From Desulfovibrio legallii (GTDB taxonomy: Bacteria > Desulfobacterota > Desulfovibrionia > Desulfovibrionales > Desulfovibrionaceae): a DNA stretch of 64,000 nucleotides. Every line of letters begins with the position of its first letter. The first letter of the stretch is position 1. Below the pieces are notes generated by a model. The model ran no database searches and was not told the origin of the DNA. It saw nothing but the letters and a program-made list of their open reading frames with translations. The stretch lies in contig NZ_FNBX01000001.1 of the NCBI RefSeq assembly GCF_900102485.1, forward strand, positions 62,001 to 126,000. Reading direction: 5' to 3'. Both the position numbers and the translations under genes were made by a program. Shown piece after piece: positions 1-8,086 of this stretch.

Positions 1-1
1 C

Positions 2-478
2 TACGGCCGCCGGGCCGCGCAGATCAACAATCTGGAAGAACTCTATGTGCGCTCGCGCAGCGAGGGCTTCGGCCAGGAAGTCAAACGCCGCATCATGCTG
101 GGGGCCTATGTGCTTTCCTCCGGCTATTATGACGCTTACTACCGCAAGGCCGCCCAGGTGCGCCGCTGCATCCGCGACGAATACCTGACCGCGCTGGAAC
201 AGTGCGACGCCCTCCTGGCCCCGGTTTCCCCGGTTACGGCCTGGGATCTGGGCAGCCACAGCGGCGACCCATTGCAGATGTACCTCATGGACGCCTACAC
301 CCTGTCCCTGAATCTGGCGGGCCTGCCCGGCCTTTCCCTGCCCGTGGGCCTGGGCGCAGCCAGCCGCATGCCCGTGGGCATGCAGCTCATCGGCAAGGCC
401 TTTGCCGAGGCGGAACTCCTGGCCCTGGGGCAATCCCTGGCCCAGGCCCTGCCTTCCATCGGCGCACCGGAGCTGTAA
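2..478 (+). CDS. gatA: GatA C-terminal part: Asp/Glu-tRNA amidotransferase subunit A (partial)
   Basis: The window opens inside this gene; the reading frame is open from base 2 to the TAA at 476-478, giving 158 residues. The visible part begins [19 protein letters not shown] and continues with [20 protein letters not shown] and [11 protein letters not shown], which are characteristic of the C-terminal third of GatA. A normal GatA is about 485-490 residues, so roughly two thirds lie outside. GatA is the amidase that frees ammonia from glutamine for the GatCAB transamidation of mischarged Glu-tRNA(Gln) or Asp-tRNA(Asn) in the cytoplasm. The catalytic Ser-cisSer-Lys triad is upstream of the window and cannot be checked. 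A strong terminator follows, so this is the last gene of its operon. Confidence 0.93.
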   Translation, partial: YGRRAAQINNLEELYVRSRSEGFGQEVKRRIMLGAYVLSSGYYDAYYRKAAQVRRCIRDEYLTALEQCDALLAPVSPVTAWDLGSHSGDPLQMYLMDAYTLSLNLAGLPGLSLPVGLGAASRMPVGMQLIGKAFAEAELLALGQSLAQALPSIGAPEL

Positions 479-513
479 GCCAGGGCCCCGCTGCCCTTTC
501 ATACGCCCATAGC

Positions 514-553
514 AAAAGCCCCTGCGTTGGCCAACAACGCAGGGGCTTTTTTT
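514..553 (+). terminator. Rho-independent terminator of gatA
   Basis: A perfect 16-bp inverted repeat (arms 514-529 and 535-550, core AGCCCCTGCG / CGCAGGGGCT) with a 5-base loop runs into a stretch of seven Ts. It lies 36 bases after the gatA stop. Confidence 0.92.
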
Positions 554-567
554 CGTCGTGCAGTTAT

Positions 568-697
568 GGGCATTGCAACGTTGCAATGCCGTGGCTGAGT
601 GCAGACCACCGTTGAGGCGTAAGCGCGCGGTTACGCGCCACAACGAGCGTGCCGCAGACTTTGAGAATGCGTATTCTCAAAGGTAATCCGCTCTATG
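568..697 (-). repeat. Dispersed multi-hairpin repeat, copy R1
   Basis: First copy of a repeat family also found at 8935, 31677 and 42760. Orientation is given by block A, the hairpin TTTGAGAATnnnnATTCTCAAA beside GGATTA, here at the right end (660-687). Block D at the left end (569-590) is a perfect 22-bp palindrome built on GCATTGCAACGTTGCAATGC. Between them are GGCGTAAGCGC, a GCGCGGTTACGCGC hairpin and GAGCGTGCC, matching the middle of the other copies. It fills the gap between the gatA terminator and the 3' end of apbE. It is the most diverged and shortest full copy. Confidence 0.8.
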
Positions 698-708
698 GTC
701 TGGCGCGC

Positions 709-1758
709 TCAGACCCGCGTGCCAGACCAGCCGCGCGAAGTCTGGATCAGACCGTCGCGGCGCACCAGGCAGCAGGCGCACCCGGGCAGACTGTCCGCCA
801 GGGCCAGGGCCTGGCGCGGCGGCAGGACGGAAAAAGCCGTGGCCAGGGCATCGGCCGTGCAGCCGTCCGGGGCCGCCACGGTAACGCCGGCCTGGGCCGC
901 GTCCTGCCCCGTAGCGGGGTTAATGAGATGGCTGCGGGCGTGGGCCGCATCGTAAAAAGCCTCATATACGCCGGAGGTGGCCACGCCGCCGCCCTGCGGC
1001 AGCTCCAGAACCTGCAGCGACCTGCCGCGCACGCGCGGGTCTTCCACGCCGATGCGCCAGGGGCGGCCCGCCGCGTTGCGGCCACGGGCCACAATGTCAC
1101 CGCCGGCATTGACGCAGTGGTCAGGGCAGCCTGCCGCGCTCAGCTCCCTGGACATGGCGTCCGCAATGTGCCCCTTGGCGATGCCGTCCAGGGTAAGGGC
1201 CATGCCCTGCCGCTCCAGGCGCAGCCCGCCGTCGTCCAGGCGCAGGCGCTCCATGCCCACCAGGGCCAGGGCCTCGCGCGCTGCGGCCGCCGAAAAGGCC
1301 GCCGGGTTCTCCCGGCTGTTTTCCAGCAGCGTCACCAGGGGCAGCACCGTGGGGTCAAAAGCGCCGTCCGTAAGGCGGTGCATATCTGCCGTAACGCGCA
1401 GCAGGGCCGTCAGCCGGGGCGGCACGTCGCGCAGGCGCCCTGCGGCATTAACCTGCCCCAGGGGAGCGTCGGCCGTAAAGCGGGTAAATATTTTTTCCAG
1501 CTCGCGGCCCAGGGCAAAGGCGCGCGCCGTGGCCTCCGCCGCCTGGTCCATCGTGGCGCGGGCCACGCTGACGGTGACCAAAGTGCCCATGAACAGGGCG
1601 GAGCGGCTCTCGGGCAGGGGCGCGTCCGTCGCCAGGGCGGGCGTGCGCGCGGCAACGGGCGCGGCGGTCAGCAGGGACAACAGCGGGGCCGCCCCCAGAA
1701 GGCCGCCGCCCAAGAGCGCGGCCCGCAACATATCTCTACGGCTGTAACACCTGGGCAT
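709..1758 (-). CDS. apbE: ApbE, FAD:protein FMN transferase
   Basis: 349 residues. ApbE uses FAD to attach FMN covalently to a Thr/Ser of a target protein outside the cytoplasm; the obvious target is RnfG in the same operon. Visible family motifs are DGAFDPTV (131-138), DGIAKG (191-196), NAGGDI (217-222), SHLINPATG (276-284) and ADALATA (302-308). The N-terminus SRRDML (6-11), followed by a long hydrophobic stretch and an AxA site near residue 37, looks like a twin-arginine (Tat) signal. I chose the ATG at 1758 because GGAGG lies 5 bases upstream; the open frame continues to 1863 without a better signal. It is the last gene of the rnf operon, 20 bases after rnfB, and ends beside repeat R1. 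Pairing of apbE with rnf genes is common. Confidence 0.92.
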   Translation of the reverse strand: MPRCYSRRDMLRAALLGGGLLGAAPLLSLLTAAPVAARTPALATDAPLPESRSALFMGTLVTVSVARATMDQAAEATARAFALGRELEKIFTRFTADAPLGQVNAAGRLRDVPPRLTALLRVTADMHRLTDGAFDPTVLPLVTLLENSRENPAAFSAAAAREALALVGMERLRLDDGGLRLERQGMALTLDGIAKGHIADAMSRELSAAGCPDHCVNAGGDIVARGRNAAGRPWRIGVEDPRVRGRSLQVLELPQGGGVATSGVYEAFYDAAHARSHLINPATGQDAAQAGVTVAAPDGCTADALATAFSVLPPRQALALADSLPGCACCLVRRDGLIQTSRGWSGTRV

Positions 1759-1778
1759 ACTTTCCTCCATAGGCCGCT

Positions 1779-2681
1779 TCAGGAGCGGACCGCTTCCTCT
1801 TGGCGCGCGTGCGGTTCCCGGGCCGTGACGGCCGTGAGGGCGTCGGGGGCGTCCTCCGTGCATTCCGCCGCCTCGGGCGGCCTGGTGTAACGAAAGATTT
1901 TTCTGGGGCAGGCGGCCACACAGGCCTCATGGCAACTTGTCCCATAGGAACAGCAAAGCATATGGTCGATGACGATGCGGTTGTCCTCCAGCCGCACGGC
2001 CTTGGCTGGGCAGGCTTTGACGCACTTCATGCACTTGATGCAGCCCACCTTGCAAACGTCGGTAACCGCCCGGAGTTTCTCGCGCGTGTTGCAGTATACG
2101 GCCACTCTGGCCCGCAGGGGGGTCAGCTCCAGCACGCCGCGCGGGCAGACGGCAATGCAGGTGCCGCAGCCCGTGCAGACGGCGGTATTGACCTCCACCA
2201 CGCCGTCCACAATGCGCATGGCGTCAAAGGGGCAGGCCTGCACGCAGTCGCCAAACCCCAGGCAGGAGAAGGCGCATTCGTCCGTGCCGCCGCGCATGAG
2301 CGCTGCGGCAGCGCAGGAAGGCATGCCCTGATACTCGTAACGCGGCCCCACCTGCCCGCCCAGCTTATCGCAGCGGCGCAAGGCAAACAGCGGCTCGGCC
2401 TCAGCCACGGTCTTGCCCGTCAGTTCGCCCACCACAACGCTGGTGGCGGCCCCGCCGGCGCAGCACTTGTTGGCCGGCACATTGGGGTCGTTGAGCACGG
2501 CCCTGGCATAGCCCTCGCAGCCGGCAAAGCCGCAGCCGCCGCAGTTGGCCCCGGGCAGGGCCTCCAGCACGGCCTCAATGCGCGGATCCTCCTCCACATA
2601 AAAAACCCGGGCCGCCACCGCCAGAATGATGGAAGCCGCCAGCCCCAGCCCAAACAGGGTCACAATGGATGCAACAACCAT
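1779..2681 (-). CDS. rnfB: RnfB, iron-sulfur subunit of the Rnf complex
   Basis: 300 residues. RnfB carries electrons in the Rnf ion-translocating ferredoxin oxidoreductase on the cytoplasmic face. An N-terminal membrane helix (about 4-27) is followed by the 4Fe-4S motif CGGCGFAGC (47-55) with a further Cys pair at 73-74. Four C-terminal cysteine groups follow: CLGFGDCVQACP (139-150), CTGCGTCIAVCP (168-179), CIKCMKCVKACP (213-224) and CCSYGTSCHEACVAACP (242-258). It is thus longer and richer in clusters than the ~190-residue gammaproteobacterial RsxB, as in other anaerobes. Start ATG follows AAGGACGAG. It sits between rnfA (88-base gap) and apbE. Confidence 0.95.
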   Translation of the reverse strand: MVVASIVTLFGLGLAASIILAVAARVFYVEEDPRIEAVLEALPGANCGGCGFAGCEGYARAVLNDPNVPANKCCAGGAATSVVVGELTGKTVAEAEPLFALRRCDKLGGQVGPRYEYQGMPSCAAAALMRGGTDECAFSCLGFGDCVQACPFDAMRIVDGVVEVNTAVCTGCGTCIAVCPRGVLELTPLRARVAVYCNTREKLRAVTDVCKVGCIKCMKCVKACPAKAVRLEDNRIVIDHMLCCSYGTSCHEACVAACPRKIFRYTRPPEAAECTEDAPDALTAVTAREPHARQEEAVRS

Positions 2682-2769
2682 AGTCTCGTCCTTGGTAGGC
2701 GCTTTGCGCCGTCGAGCGGCACAAGCGCGTGAAAATCCGCCCCCTGCGGGCGTCAGACGCCGTACGGCG

Positions 2770-3345
2770 TTATTGCCCCATCCCCTTGAAGCCCATAAAG
2801 GCCAGCGACATGAGCCCGGCCATAATCAGGGCCAGCGGCGTGCCTGCCATGACGCCGGGCAGCCGACAGGTGTCCAGCCGTTCGCGGATGCCCGCCATGA
2901 GCAACAGGGCCAGGGTGAAGCCCAGGCTGTAGGCCAGCCCCCAGACCAGCGATTCCAGAAGGTTGTAGCCCTCGCGCTGCACCAGAATGGTGACGCCCAT
3001 GACCGCGCAGTTAGTGGTGATAAGCGGCAGAAAAATGCCCAGAGCCGCGTACAGCGGCGGCATGGCCTTTTTGAGGAACATCTCCACAAACTGCACCAGC
3101 GCGGCAATGACCACAATAAAGACTATGGTCTGCAAATAACCAAGGTTGAGGGGATCCAGCACCTGCTTCTGCATAAGCCAGGTGCAGAGCGTGGCCACAA
3201 TGATGACAAAGATCACCGCCCCGCCCATGCCCAGGGCCACACCCCGCTCCTTGGAACAGCCCAGGTACGGGCAGTTGCCCAGATACTGGGCCAGCACGAT
3301 GTTGTTGACGAAAATGGCCGCAATAAAGATGGAGAGAATATCCAT
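2770..3345 (-). CDS. rnfA: RnfA, membrane subunit of the Rnf complex
   Basis: 191 residues, six predicted membrane helices. RnfA and RnfE form an inverted pair of channel-like subunits in the membrane and, from work on related complexes, hold an intramembrane iron-sulfur cluster. The start MDILSIFIAAIFVNNIVLAQYLGNCPYLGCSKE is typical, with the conserved Cys of NCP near residue 25; the second half-channel Cys lies in TTNCAVMG. Length is the normal one for the family. The ATG follows AGGAAACGTT and is 24 bases after rnfE. Confidence 0.95.
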   Translation of the reverse strand: MDILSIFIAAIFVNNIVLAQYLGNCPYLGCSKERGVALGMGGAVIFVIIVATLCTWLMQKQVLDPLNLGYLQTIVFIVVIAALVQFVEMFLKKAMPPLYAALGIFLPLITTNCAVMGVTILVQREGYNLLESLVWGLAYSLGFTLALLLMAGIRERLDTCRLPGVMAGTPLALIMAGLMSLAFMGFKGMGQ

Positions 3346-3369
3346 AACGTTTCCTCACGCTCCGCGGCG

Positions 3370-4074
3370 TTACGAACGTTGCGCCGAGGGTTCGCCCCCG
3401 GCTGTCGCGGCCGTGCCGCAGGCGGCGCAGCCGGAGCAGCACCCGCAGCCCTGCAGGCTTTCCACCCTACCGCCGCGTCGGCTGGCCTGCCAGACGTTGA
3501 TCAGGTTCATGCCGGCCAGCATGAGGCCCAGACTGATGAAGGCCCCAGGGGCCTGCACCATGATGCGGAAAGGTTCAAACCCCTCCCACATGACGTAGTG
3601 GCCGAACCAAGTGCCGTTGCCCAGCACCTCGCGCAGCGAACCCAGCAGGGTCAGCGAAATGGTGTAGCCGATGCCAATGCCGAAACCGTCCGCAATGGAG
3701 GCTGGCACGGTATTTTTGGCGGCAAAGGCCTCTGCCCGGCCGAGGATGATGCAGTTCACCACAATAAGCGGCACAAAAATGCCCAGGCGCTGGTACAAAG
3801 GATAGGCGTAGGCCTGCATGAGCAGCTCCACCGCCACCACCAGCGAAGCCGCAATAACAATGAAGCAGGCGATGCGCACGGTTTTGGGGATAATGGCGCG
3901 CACCATGGATATCAGCATGTTGGACAACACCAGCACAAAGATGACGGCCAGCCCCATGCCCAGGCCATTGTCGGCCGAATTGGTCACGGCCAGGGTGGGG
4001 CAAAGCCCCAGCACCAGCCGGAACGGCGGCAGTTCCTTCCACAGGCCTTTGGTGAATTCACTCATGATGCTCAT
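3370..4074 (-). CDS. rnfE: RnfE, membrane subunit of the Rnf complex, with Cys-rich tail
   Basis: 234 residues. Partner of RnfA: six membrane helices, with conserved LGLCPTLAVTNSADNGLGMG near the N-terminus and VNCIILGRAEAFA in the middle, each carrying one of the expected cluster cysteines. After the last helix comes an added cytoplasmic tail with GCGCCSGCAACG (from about 209): five cysteines in twelve residues, which could bind a metal or cluster. I do not recall such a tail in E. coli RsxE. Start ATG at 4074 has GGAG 7 bases upstream; an in-frame ATG three codons later is possible. It follows rnfG by 22 bases. Confidence 0.94.
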   Translation of the reverse strand: MSIMSEFTKGLWKELPPFRLVLGLCPTLAVTNSADNGLGMGLAVIFVLVLSNMLISMVRAIIPKTVRIACFIVIAASLVVAVELLMQAYAYPLYQRLGIFVPLIVVNCIILGRAEAFAAKNTVPASIADGFGIGIGYTISLTLLGSLREVLGNGTWFGHYVMWEGFEPFRIMVQAPGAFISLGLMLAGMNLINVWQASRRGGRVESLQGCGCCSGCAACGTAATAGGEPSAQRS

Positions 4075-4096
4075 GGCGATCTCCAGCCCGGCGGGG

Positions 4097-4678
4097 CTAC
4101 TTTCCGCCCCAGGCGCGGAGGATTTCTGGTTTGAGCGCCGCGTAGGTTCTGGCGGCGCGGTTTACGGCCTCCACTGCGCCGGTGGAGGAAATGGTGGCCC
4201 CGGAAACCGCGTCCACCTTGCCCCCGTTGGCCTTAAGGCCCACCGGCGTAGTGAACCCGGCGAACTGGGCGGTAAAGCCCGGCTCCACCACGCGCATGCC
4301 CAGGCCCGGCGTTTCCTTAAGTGTGGTGATGCCGATGCCCGCCAGGGTGTCGTCCGCCACGTTAAAGCCCACCAGCACGCCGATGGGGCCGCCGTAGCCC
4401 TTGCCGGATTCCTCCAGGGCCACTCCGGCCAGTTTGCCGCCCCGCATGACCGGAAAGACAGTGGTCTGCCGCCCGTCGGGCAAGGCAAACTTGCGTCTGT
4501 CGGCAATGGGCGCGTTTTCCGCCACGGCAAACACGCTGTGCAGGGCCGGGCCTTGCACATAGGTCAGAACCTGTTCCTCAATCCGCGGTGCCGTGATCAT
4601 CTTCAGATACGAGAGCGCAAAGCCCGAAAGCCCGCACAGCAGGGAAAGCACGGCCACCGTTCGCAGCATAGTCAACAT
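4097..4678 (-). CDS. rnfG: RnfG, flavinylated periplasmic subunit
   Basis: 193 residues: one N-terminal membrane helix (about 4-26) and a periplasmic FMN-binding domain. The flavinylation motif DAVSGATISST (156-166) is present; by analogy with NqrC/RnfG the Thr of SGAT (T162) would carry FMN attached by ApbE, encoded at the end of this operon. Its ATG overlaps the rnfD stop by one base (TGATG), so the two are translationally coupled. Confidence 0.95.
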   Translation of the reverse strand: MLTMLRTVAVLSLLCGLSGFALSYLKMITAPRIEEQVLTYVQGPALHSVFAVAENAPIADRRKFALPDGRQTTVFPVMRGGKLAGVALEESGKGYGGPIGVLVGFNVADDTLAGIGITTLKETPGLGMRVVEPGFTAQFAGFTTPVGLKANGGKVDAVSGATISSTGAVEAVNRAARTYAALKPEILRAWGGK

Positions 4679-5637
4679 CAGCGCCGACCTCCAAAGGGTT
4701 TGGGGCGGATCATATCAAGATACGGGGTCGTCAGGTTGGCCAGCAGGATGGCAAAGGGCACGCCGTCCAGCCACACGCCGTACTTGCGGATGAGCATGGT
4801 CAGCACGCCGCCCAGAAGCCCGTACAGAAACATGGGCAAGGGCCGCGAGGGCGTATTGCCGATCTCCGTGGCCATAAAAAAGCCGCCCAGCATGACCGAG
4901 CCGGTGCAGAGATGGAACAGGGGCGAGGCGTTCTGCGCGGGGTCCAGCATCTGGAACAGGGCCGCCAGCCCGCACACGCCCAGGAAAAAGCCCAGGGAGA
5001 CCTGCCAGCGCACAATGCCCCGCGCGCAAAGGAAGGAGCCGCCCAGGAAGAGGCCCAGCACCTGGCCCGCGCCCAGGCCGTCGATCTGCCGCCCCAGCAG
5101 CAGATCCGCTAAGGGGATGTCCCCCGCGGCCGCCGCGCCGAAAAACTTGAGCCGCACCAGCGGATCCAGAAAATCCGTCTGCAGCTGCATGGCGTTGGCG
5201 TCCATAAAGAGGGGGAAGGAGACCGCCAGGATGGCCCAGCCCACCAGGGGCGTGCTCACGGGGTTGGCCCCCAGCCCGCCGAAGACCATCTTGCCGAAAA
5301 CCATGCACAGCCCGGCCCCCAGCACAACCAGCCACCAGGGGGATGCGGCGGGCAGCAGAAAGGCGAACAGCAGCCCCGCGTAAACGGCCGTGAGGTCGTC
5401 CACCATCACTTCCCGGCCCATGGCCTTTTCACACAGGGCCTCCACCGCCACGCAGACAACTACGCTCAGGGCCATGACGCGCGCCGCGGGCAGGCCCCAG
5501 TTCCACAGGGCCATGAGCACGGCGGGCATACAGCCCATAATGGCGTAAAAACTGATCTTGCGGATGGTGCGCCCGCAGTGCCAGTAGGCCGGGGCGCTCA
5601 TGGCAAGCAATACGGAACCGGATGTTGCGGCGGACAT
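4678..5637 (-). CDS. rnfD: RnfD, membrane subunit of the Rnf complex
   Basis: 319 residues, about nine or ten membrane helices, with the family-typical FGGLGANPVSTPLVGWA (119-135). RnfD spans the membrane and normally carries a covalent FMN on the Thr of an SGATPL-like motif in the periplasmic loop before the segment LADLLLGR. Here that stretch (about 150-176) reads AMQLQTDFLDPLVRLKFFG and I see no (S/T)(G/S)AT motif, so RnfD may lack the covalent flavin. It overlaps rnfC upstream and rnfG downstream by one base each (TGATG both times). Confidence 0.93.
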   Translation of the reverse strand: MSAATSGSVLLAMSAPAYWHCGRTIRKISFYAIMGCMPAVLMALWNWGLPAARVMALSVVVCVAVEALCEKAMGREVMVDDLTAVYAGLLFAFLLPAASPWWLVVLGAGLCMVFGKMVFGGLGANPVSTPLVGWAILAVSFPLFMDANAMQLQTDFLDPLVRLKFFGAAAAGDIPLADLLLGRQIDGLGAGQVLGLFLGGSFLCARGIVRWQVSLGFFLGVCGLAALFQMLDPAQNASPLFHLCTGSVMLGGFFMATEIGNTPSRPLPMFLYGLLGGVLTMLIRKYGVWLDGVPFAILLANLTTPYLDMIRPKPFGGRR

Positions 5638-6908
5638 CAGTTGCCTCCCTGCGCTGCGGCCGGGGCGGAGGAAGACGCGGATTCAAGGGCCTGCCCTTCC
5701 GCGCCGCGCGCTTTGGCGGCCTCGCTCAGCCGGTATTTGGAAAGACGAATGTACTGCAGCACGGGCCGCCGGGCGATGCAGACATAGCCGCACAACCCAC
5801 ACTCCAGACAGGAAAAAATATGTTCTCCCAGGTTTCGCTCGTGCAGGGCGAACTCGGCGTTGCGGCTCAGCATGCTGGGCCTGAGCCGCGCGGGACAGGC
5901 CAGCACGCAGGCCCCGCAGTTGATGCAGGGGCTGTGCCCCTCCATGGGCGGAATGGTGCCCGCCTCCACCACAAAGACCCCTGTGGTGCCGCGGGTGACG
6001 CTGCGGCTGAGTTTATCCACGCTTTCGCCCCGCAAGGGGCCGCCGCGCACCAGGGTATCGCCCGTATGCACGGGAATGTGGGCAAACTCCAGCAGATCGC
6101 CGATAAAGCTGCCTTCGCGCACAATATAGTTGCCGGAATGCTCCAGGCTGCCTAGGGTGACCACGGTCTCCGTAAGGGGCAGCCCGGTGCGGCCCACATG
6201 GCCCAGGCTCCACAGATTGTGCAGCCCCACAATGCCCACGCCGACGGGGTTCTCCTTGCCGGTAACGGCCTTGATCGCCAGAGCGTTGATGCTGGAGGGA
6301 TAGTAGGCCGGCACATGCGCCACCTCGATATCGTGCAGGTGCAGGCGCAGCTCCTTGGGAACGGCCAGGATGATCCGCCGGGCCGGCGACAGCCGCCGCA
6401 GCAGCGTCATGCCTGCCCGCAACGTATCCTGGTGCGCCAGCAGCATAGGCTCGGCCCAGGTGACGCCGGGGTCGGGGTTGAGGCCATTGATGATCAGCGT
6501 CTCGCAGTTCTGGCCCAGGGACCGGGTATTTACCCCCAGGCCTTTCAGGGTTGCCGCCAAAGCCTCACCGACAGTCTCTTCGGCGAACAGGTCCGTTTTT
6601 TCCACAGCCGCGGCGGCCTCAAGCAGGGCGCTGTCCGGCTCCAGCGCATCAATAAATATGCTGCGCTCGGAAACTTCCTTAATCTGCCCGAAGATGGGGG
6701 AAAACACGTCGCCCCTGCCGGGGTGCGGGTGAACCGCAAGCCGCATGTTGGGGTAGACTTTGGCGTTTTTGGTAACGCCTTCCGCCAGCTTGTAGCCTTC
6801 GCGCCGCAGGCGCGCCCGCTGCGGCACCGGCCCGAGGCTGAAGCGCTGCGTGATCCCGTAGAGCAGATGAAAACGAGGATCGTGCGTTATCTGAAACAGT
6901 TCTTTCAT
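5637..6908 (-). CDS. rnfC: RnfC, iron-sulfur subunit, divergent N-terminal half
   Basis: 423 residues. The C-terminal half is recognisable RnfC: a segment aligning with the SLBB-like region (PLTETVVTLGSLEHSGNYIVREG, 244-266) and two 4Fe-4S motifs, CINCGACVLACP (328-339) and CLECGLCGYVC (367-377). The N-terminal half begins like RnfC (KNAKVYPNMRLAVHPHPG..), but where NADH-type RnfC proteins carry a glycine-rich GLGGAGFPT-like motif this one reads LGVNTRSLGQNCETLIINGLNPDPG (about 125-148). I see no other glycine-rich nucleotide motif. Established RnfC is the NADH-oxidising/reducing, FMN-holding subunit; here that activity is doubtful. The gene lies 7 bases after the decaheme cytochrome gene. 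Start ATG at 6908. Confidence 0.9.
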   Translation of the reverse strand: MKELFQITHDPRFHLLYGITQRFSLGPVPQRARLRREGYKLAEGVTKNAKVYPNMRLAVHPHPGRGDVFSPIFGQIKEVSERSIFIDALEPDSALLEAAAAVEKTDLFAEETVGEALAATLKGLGVNTRSLGQNCETLIINGLNPDPGVTWAEPMLLAHQDTLRAGMTLLRRLSPARRIILAVPKELRLHLHDIEVAHVPAYYPSSINALAIKAVTGKENPVGVGIVGLHNLWSLGHVGRTGLPLTETVVTLGSLEHSGNYIVREGSFIGDLLEFAHIPVHTGDTLVRGGPLRGESVDKLSRSVTRGTTGVFVVEAGTIPPMEGHSPCINCGACVLACPARLRPSMLSRNAEFALHERNLGEHIFSCLECGLCGYVCIARRPVLQYIRLSKYRLSEAAKARGAEGQALESASSSAPAAAQGGN

Positions 6909-6915
6909 CCCCGCC

Positions 6916-7719
6916 TCACTTTCCCGTATGGCACTGGGAGCAGGATTTTTTGCCGTAGGGGCCCGTGCCCAGTTTTTCGTGACAGCCCATGCAGTTTTTG
7001 TGGTATGCGTCCATGGAACCGAGAATCAGCTTCTGCGCGCCCTTGCCGTGGCAGACTGCGCAATCGGCGTACAGAGGGTTGAGCTTGACCCGCCCGGTTT
7101 TCGGCAGATTTTCCCGCACGGATCTGAGCGTGTGGCAAGCGGCGCAGCCTTTTTCACCGGCCTGGAAAAGATCTTCATGGCAGGTCATGCACCGGGCGTG
7201 CACGGCATCGGCCAGGTTGGGTGGCGTGCCGGGCTCGGCCTTGCGGCCGGAAGGCGCGCCGGATTCGTGGCAATCGGCGCAGTTCTGGGGCTCCGGCTCA
7301 ATGGCAGCGTCTTTGTGGTGGCAGTCAGCGCAGCTGAGGCCCAGCTCCGTCGCATGCTTGTCGTGCCCCCATTTTTTGGCTGTCAGCTCATAGTGGTGGC
7401 AGGTGGCGCAGGCGGCGTTGTCGTCCCCGAAAAACGCCTGGTGCCGCTGCGCAAAGGCAGCGTCAAACGTGACGCCGTGGCAGGATTTACATCGCTGGAC
7501 CTTGGTCCGCTTTTCAGGACTTTCATGATGGCAGTCCTGACAGGGAACGCCATAGGCCTCGGCATGCGCGGCATGCGGCAGAACCACAGCGCCCCCCGCG
7601 TTGCGTAGCAGCACCCGCCGGGGAACGGCCTCGCCTTTCTCCGGCAGCAGGTAACCCGCCAGGGCCGCCGCCGCCAAAAGGCCCGCCAACACCGCGATGA
7701 AAAGATATCGCTTTTGCAA
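6916..7719 (-). CDS. Decaheme c-type cytochrome of the Rnf operon
   Basis: 267 residues with ten CxxCH heme-attachment motifs in order: CQDCH, CKSCH, CATCH, CADCH, CADCH, CMTCH, CAACH, CAVCH, CMGCH, CSQCH. An N-terminal hydrophobic segment (about 5-22) without a clear cleavage site suggests a membrane-anchored periplasmic protein. Multiheme cytochrome genes next to rnf are known in Desulfovibrio and are thought to link Rnf to the periplasmic cytochrome c pool; the role here is inferred from position. It is the first gene of the operon and its ATG follows GGGAGG. Confidence 0.93.
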   Translation of the reverse strand: MQKRYLFIAVLAGLLAAAALAGYLLPEKGEAVPRRVLLRNAGGAVVLPHAAHAEAYGVPCQDCHHESPEKRTKVQRCKSCHGVTFDAAFAQRHQAFFGDDNAACATCHHYELTAKKWGHDKHATELGLSCADCHHKDAAIEPEPQNCADCHESGAPSGRKAEPGTPPNLADAVHARCMTCHEDLFQAGEKGCAACHTLRSVRENLPKTGRVKLNPLYADCAVCHGKGAQKLILGSMDAYHKNCMGCHEKLGTGPYGKKSCSQCHTGK

Positions 7720-8086
7720 TCTTGCCTCCCTTCAATCCTTGCAGTCGGGCGTAATCGTGCGCACCCTTCCAGGTTCCACGCAGGCGGTTTTCCTTGCGGC
7801 CTGGGCCTGCCATGCCAATGCCAATACCAATGCATACTTGTCAGTTTATGCAGCTTTTGGGGGATTAGTAACCTATTTTTGTGGATAATGCTACCATTTC
7901 GCCAAAGACATTTCTTCACATTCAAATAAATTTTCCGCAGCAGCCCCAGGCAACGCCTTACAGGCGCACAGCGCGGTGCCCAGGGCTGCCCCCGATTTTT
8001 GGTGCAGGCCCCAATCTTTGATAACGTACGGTATTTTTCGCACATTAAAAAAATGAAAGTGGCCCGCCAAGTTGGTTAGACGGGGC
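7720..8086. other. Leader/promoter region of the rnf operon, no gene seen
   Basis: 367 bases of lower GC between the cytochrome gene and the IS. It must hold the minus-strand rnf promoter, but no hexamer pair is convincing. Near-tandem six-base units (CCAATG, CCAATA) lie at 7811-7837, about 100 bases before the cytochrome start, and could be an operator. An open frame at 7891-8163 on the minus strand shows no ribosome site or recognisable protein and was not called. Confidence 0.6.

Noticed and set aside
649..1890. Long plus-strand open frame of 413 codons opposite apbE and rnfB
   Set aside because: It is the antisense shadow of apbE: product is low-complexity Gly/Arg/Ala/Gln, no ribosome site, and the opposite strand has clear ApbE motifs.
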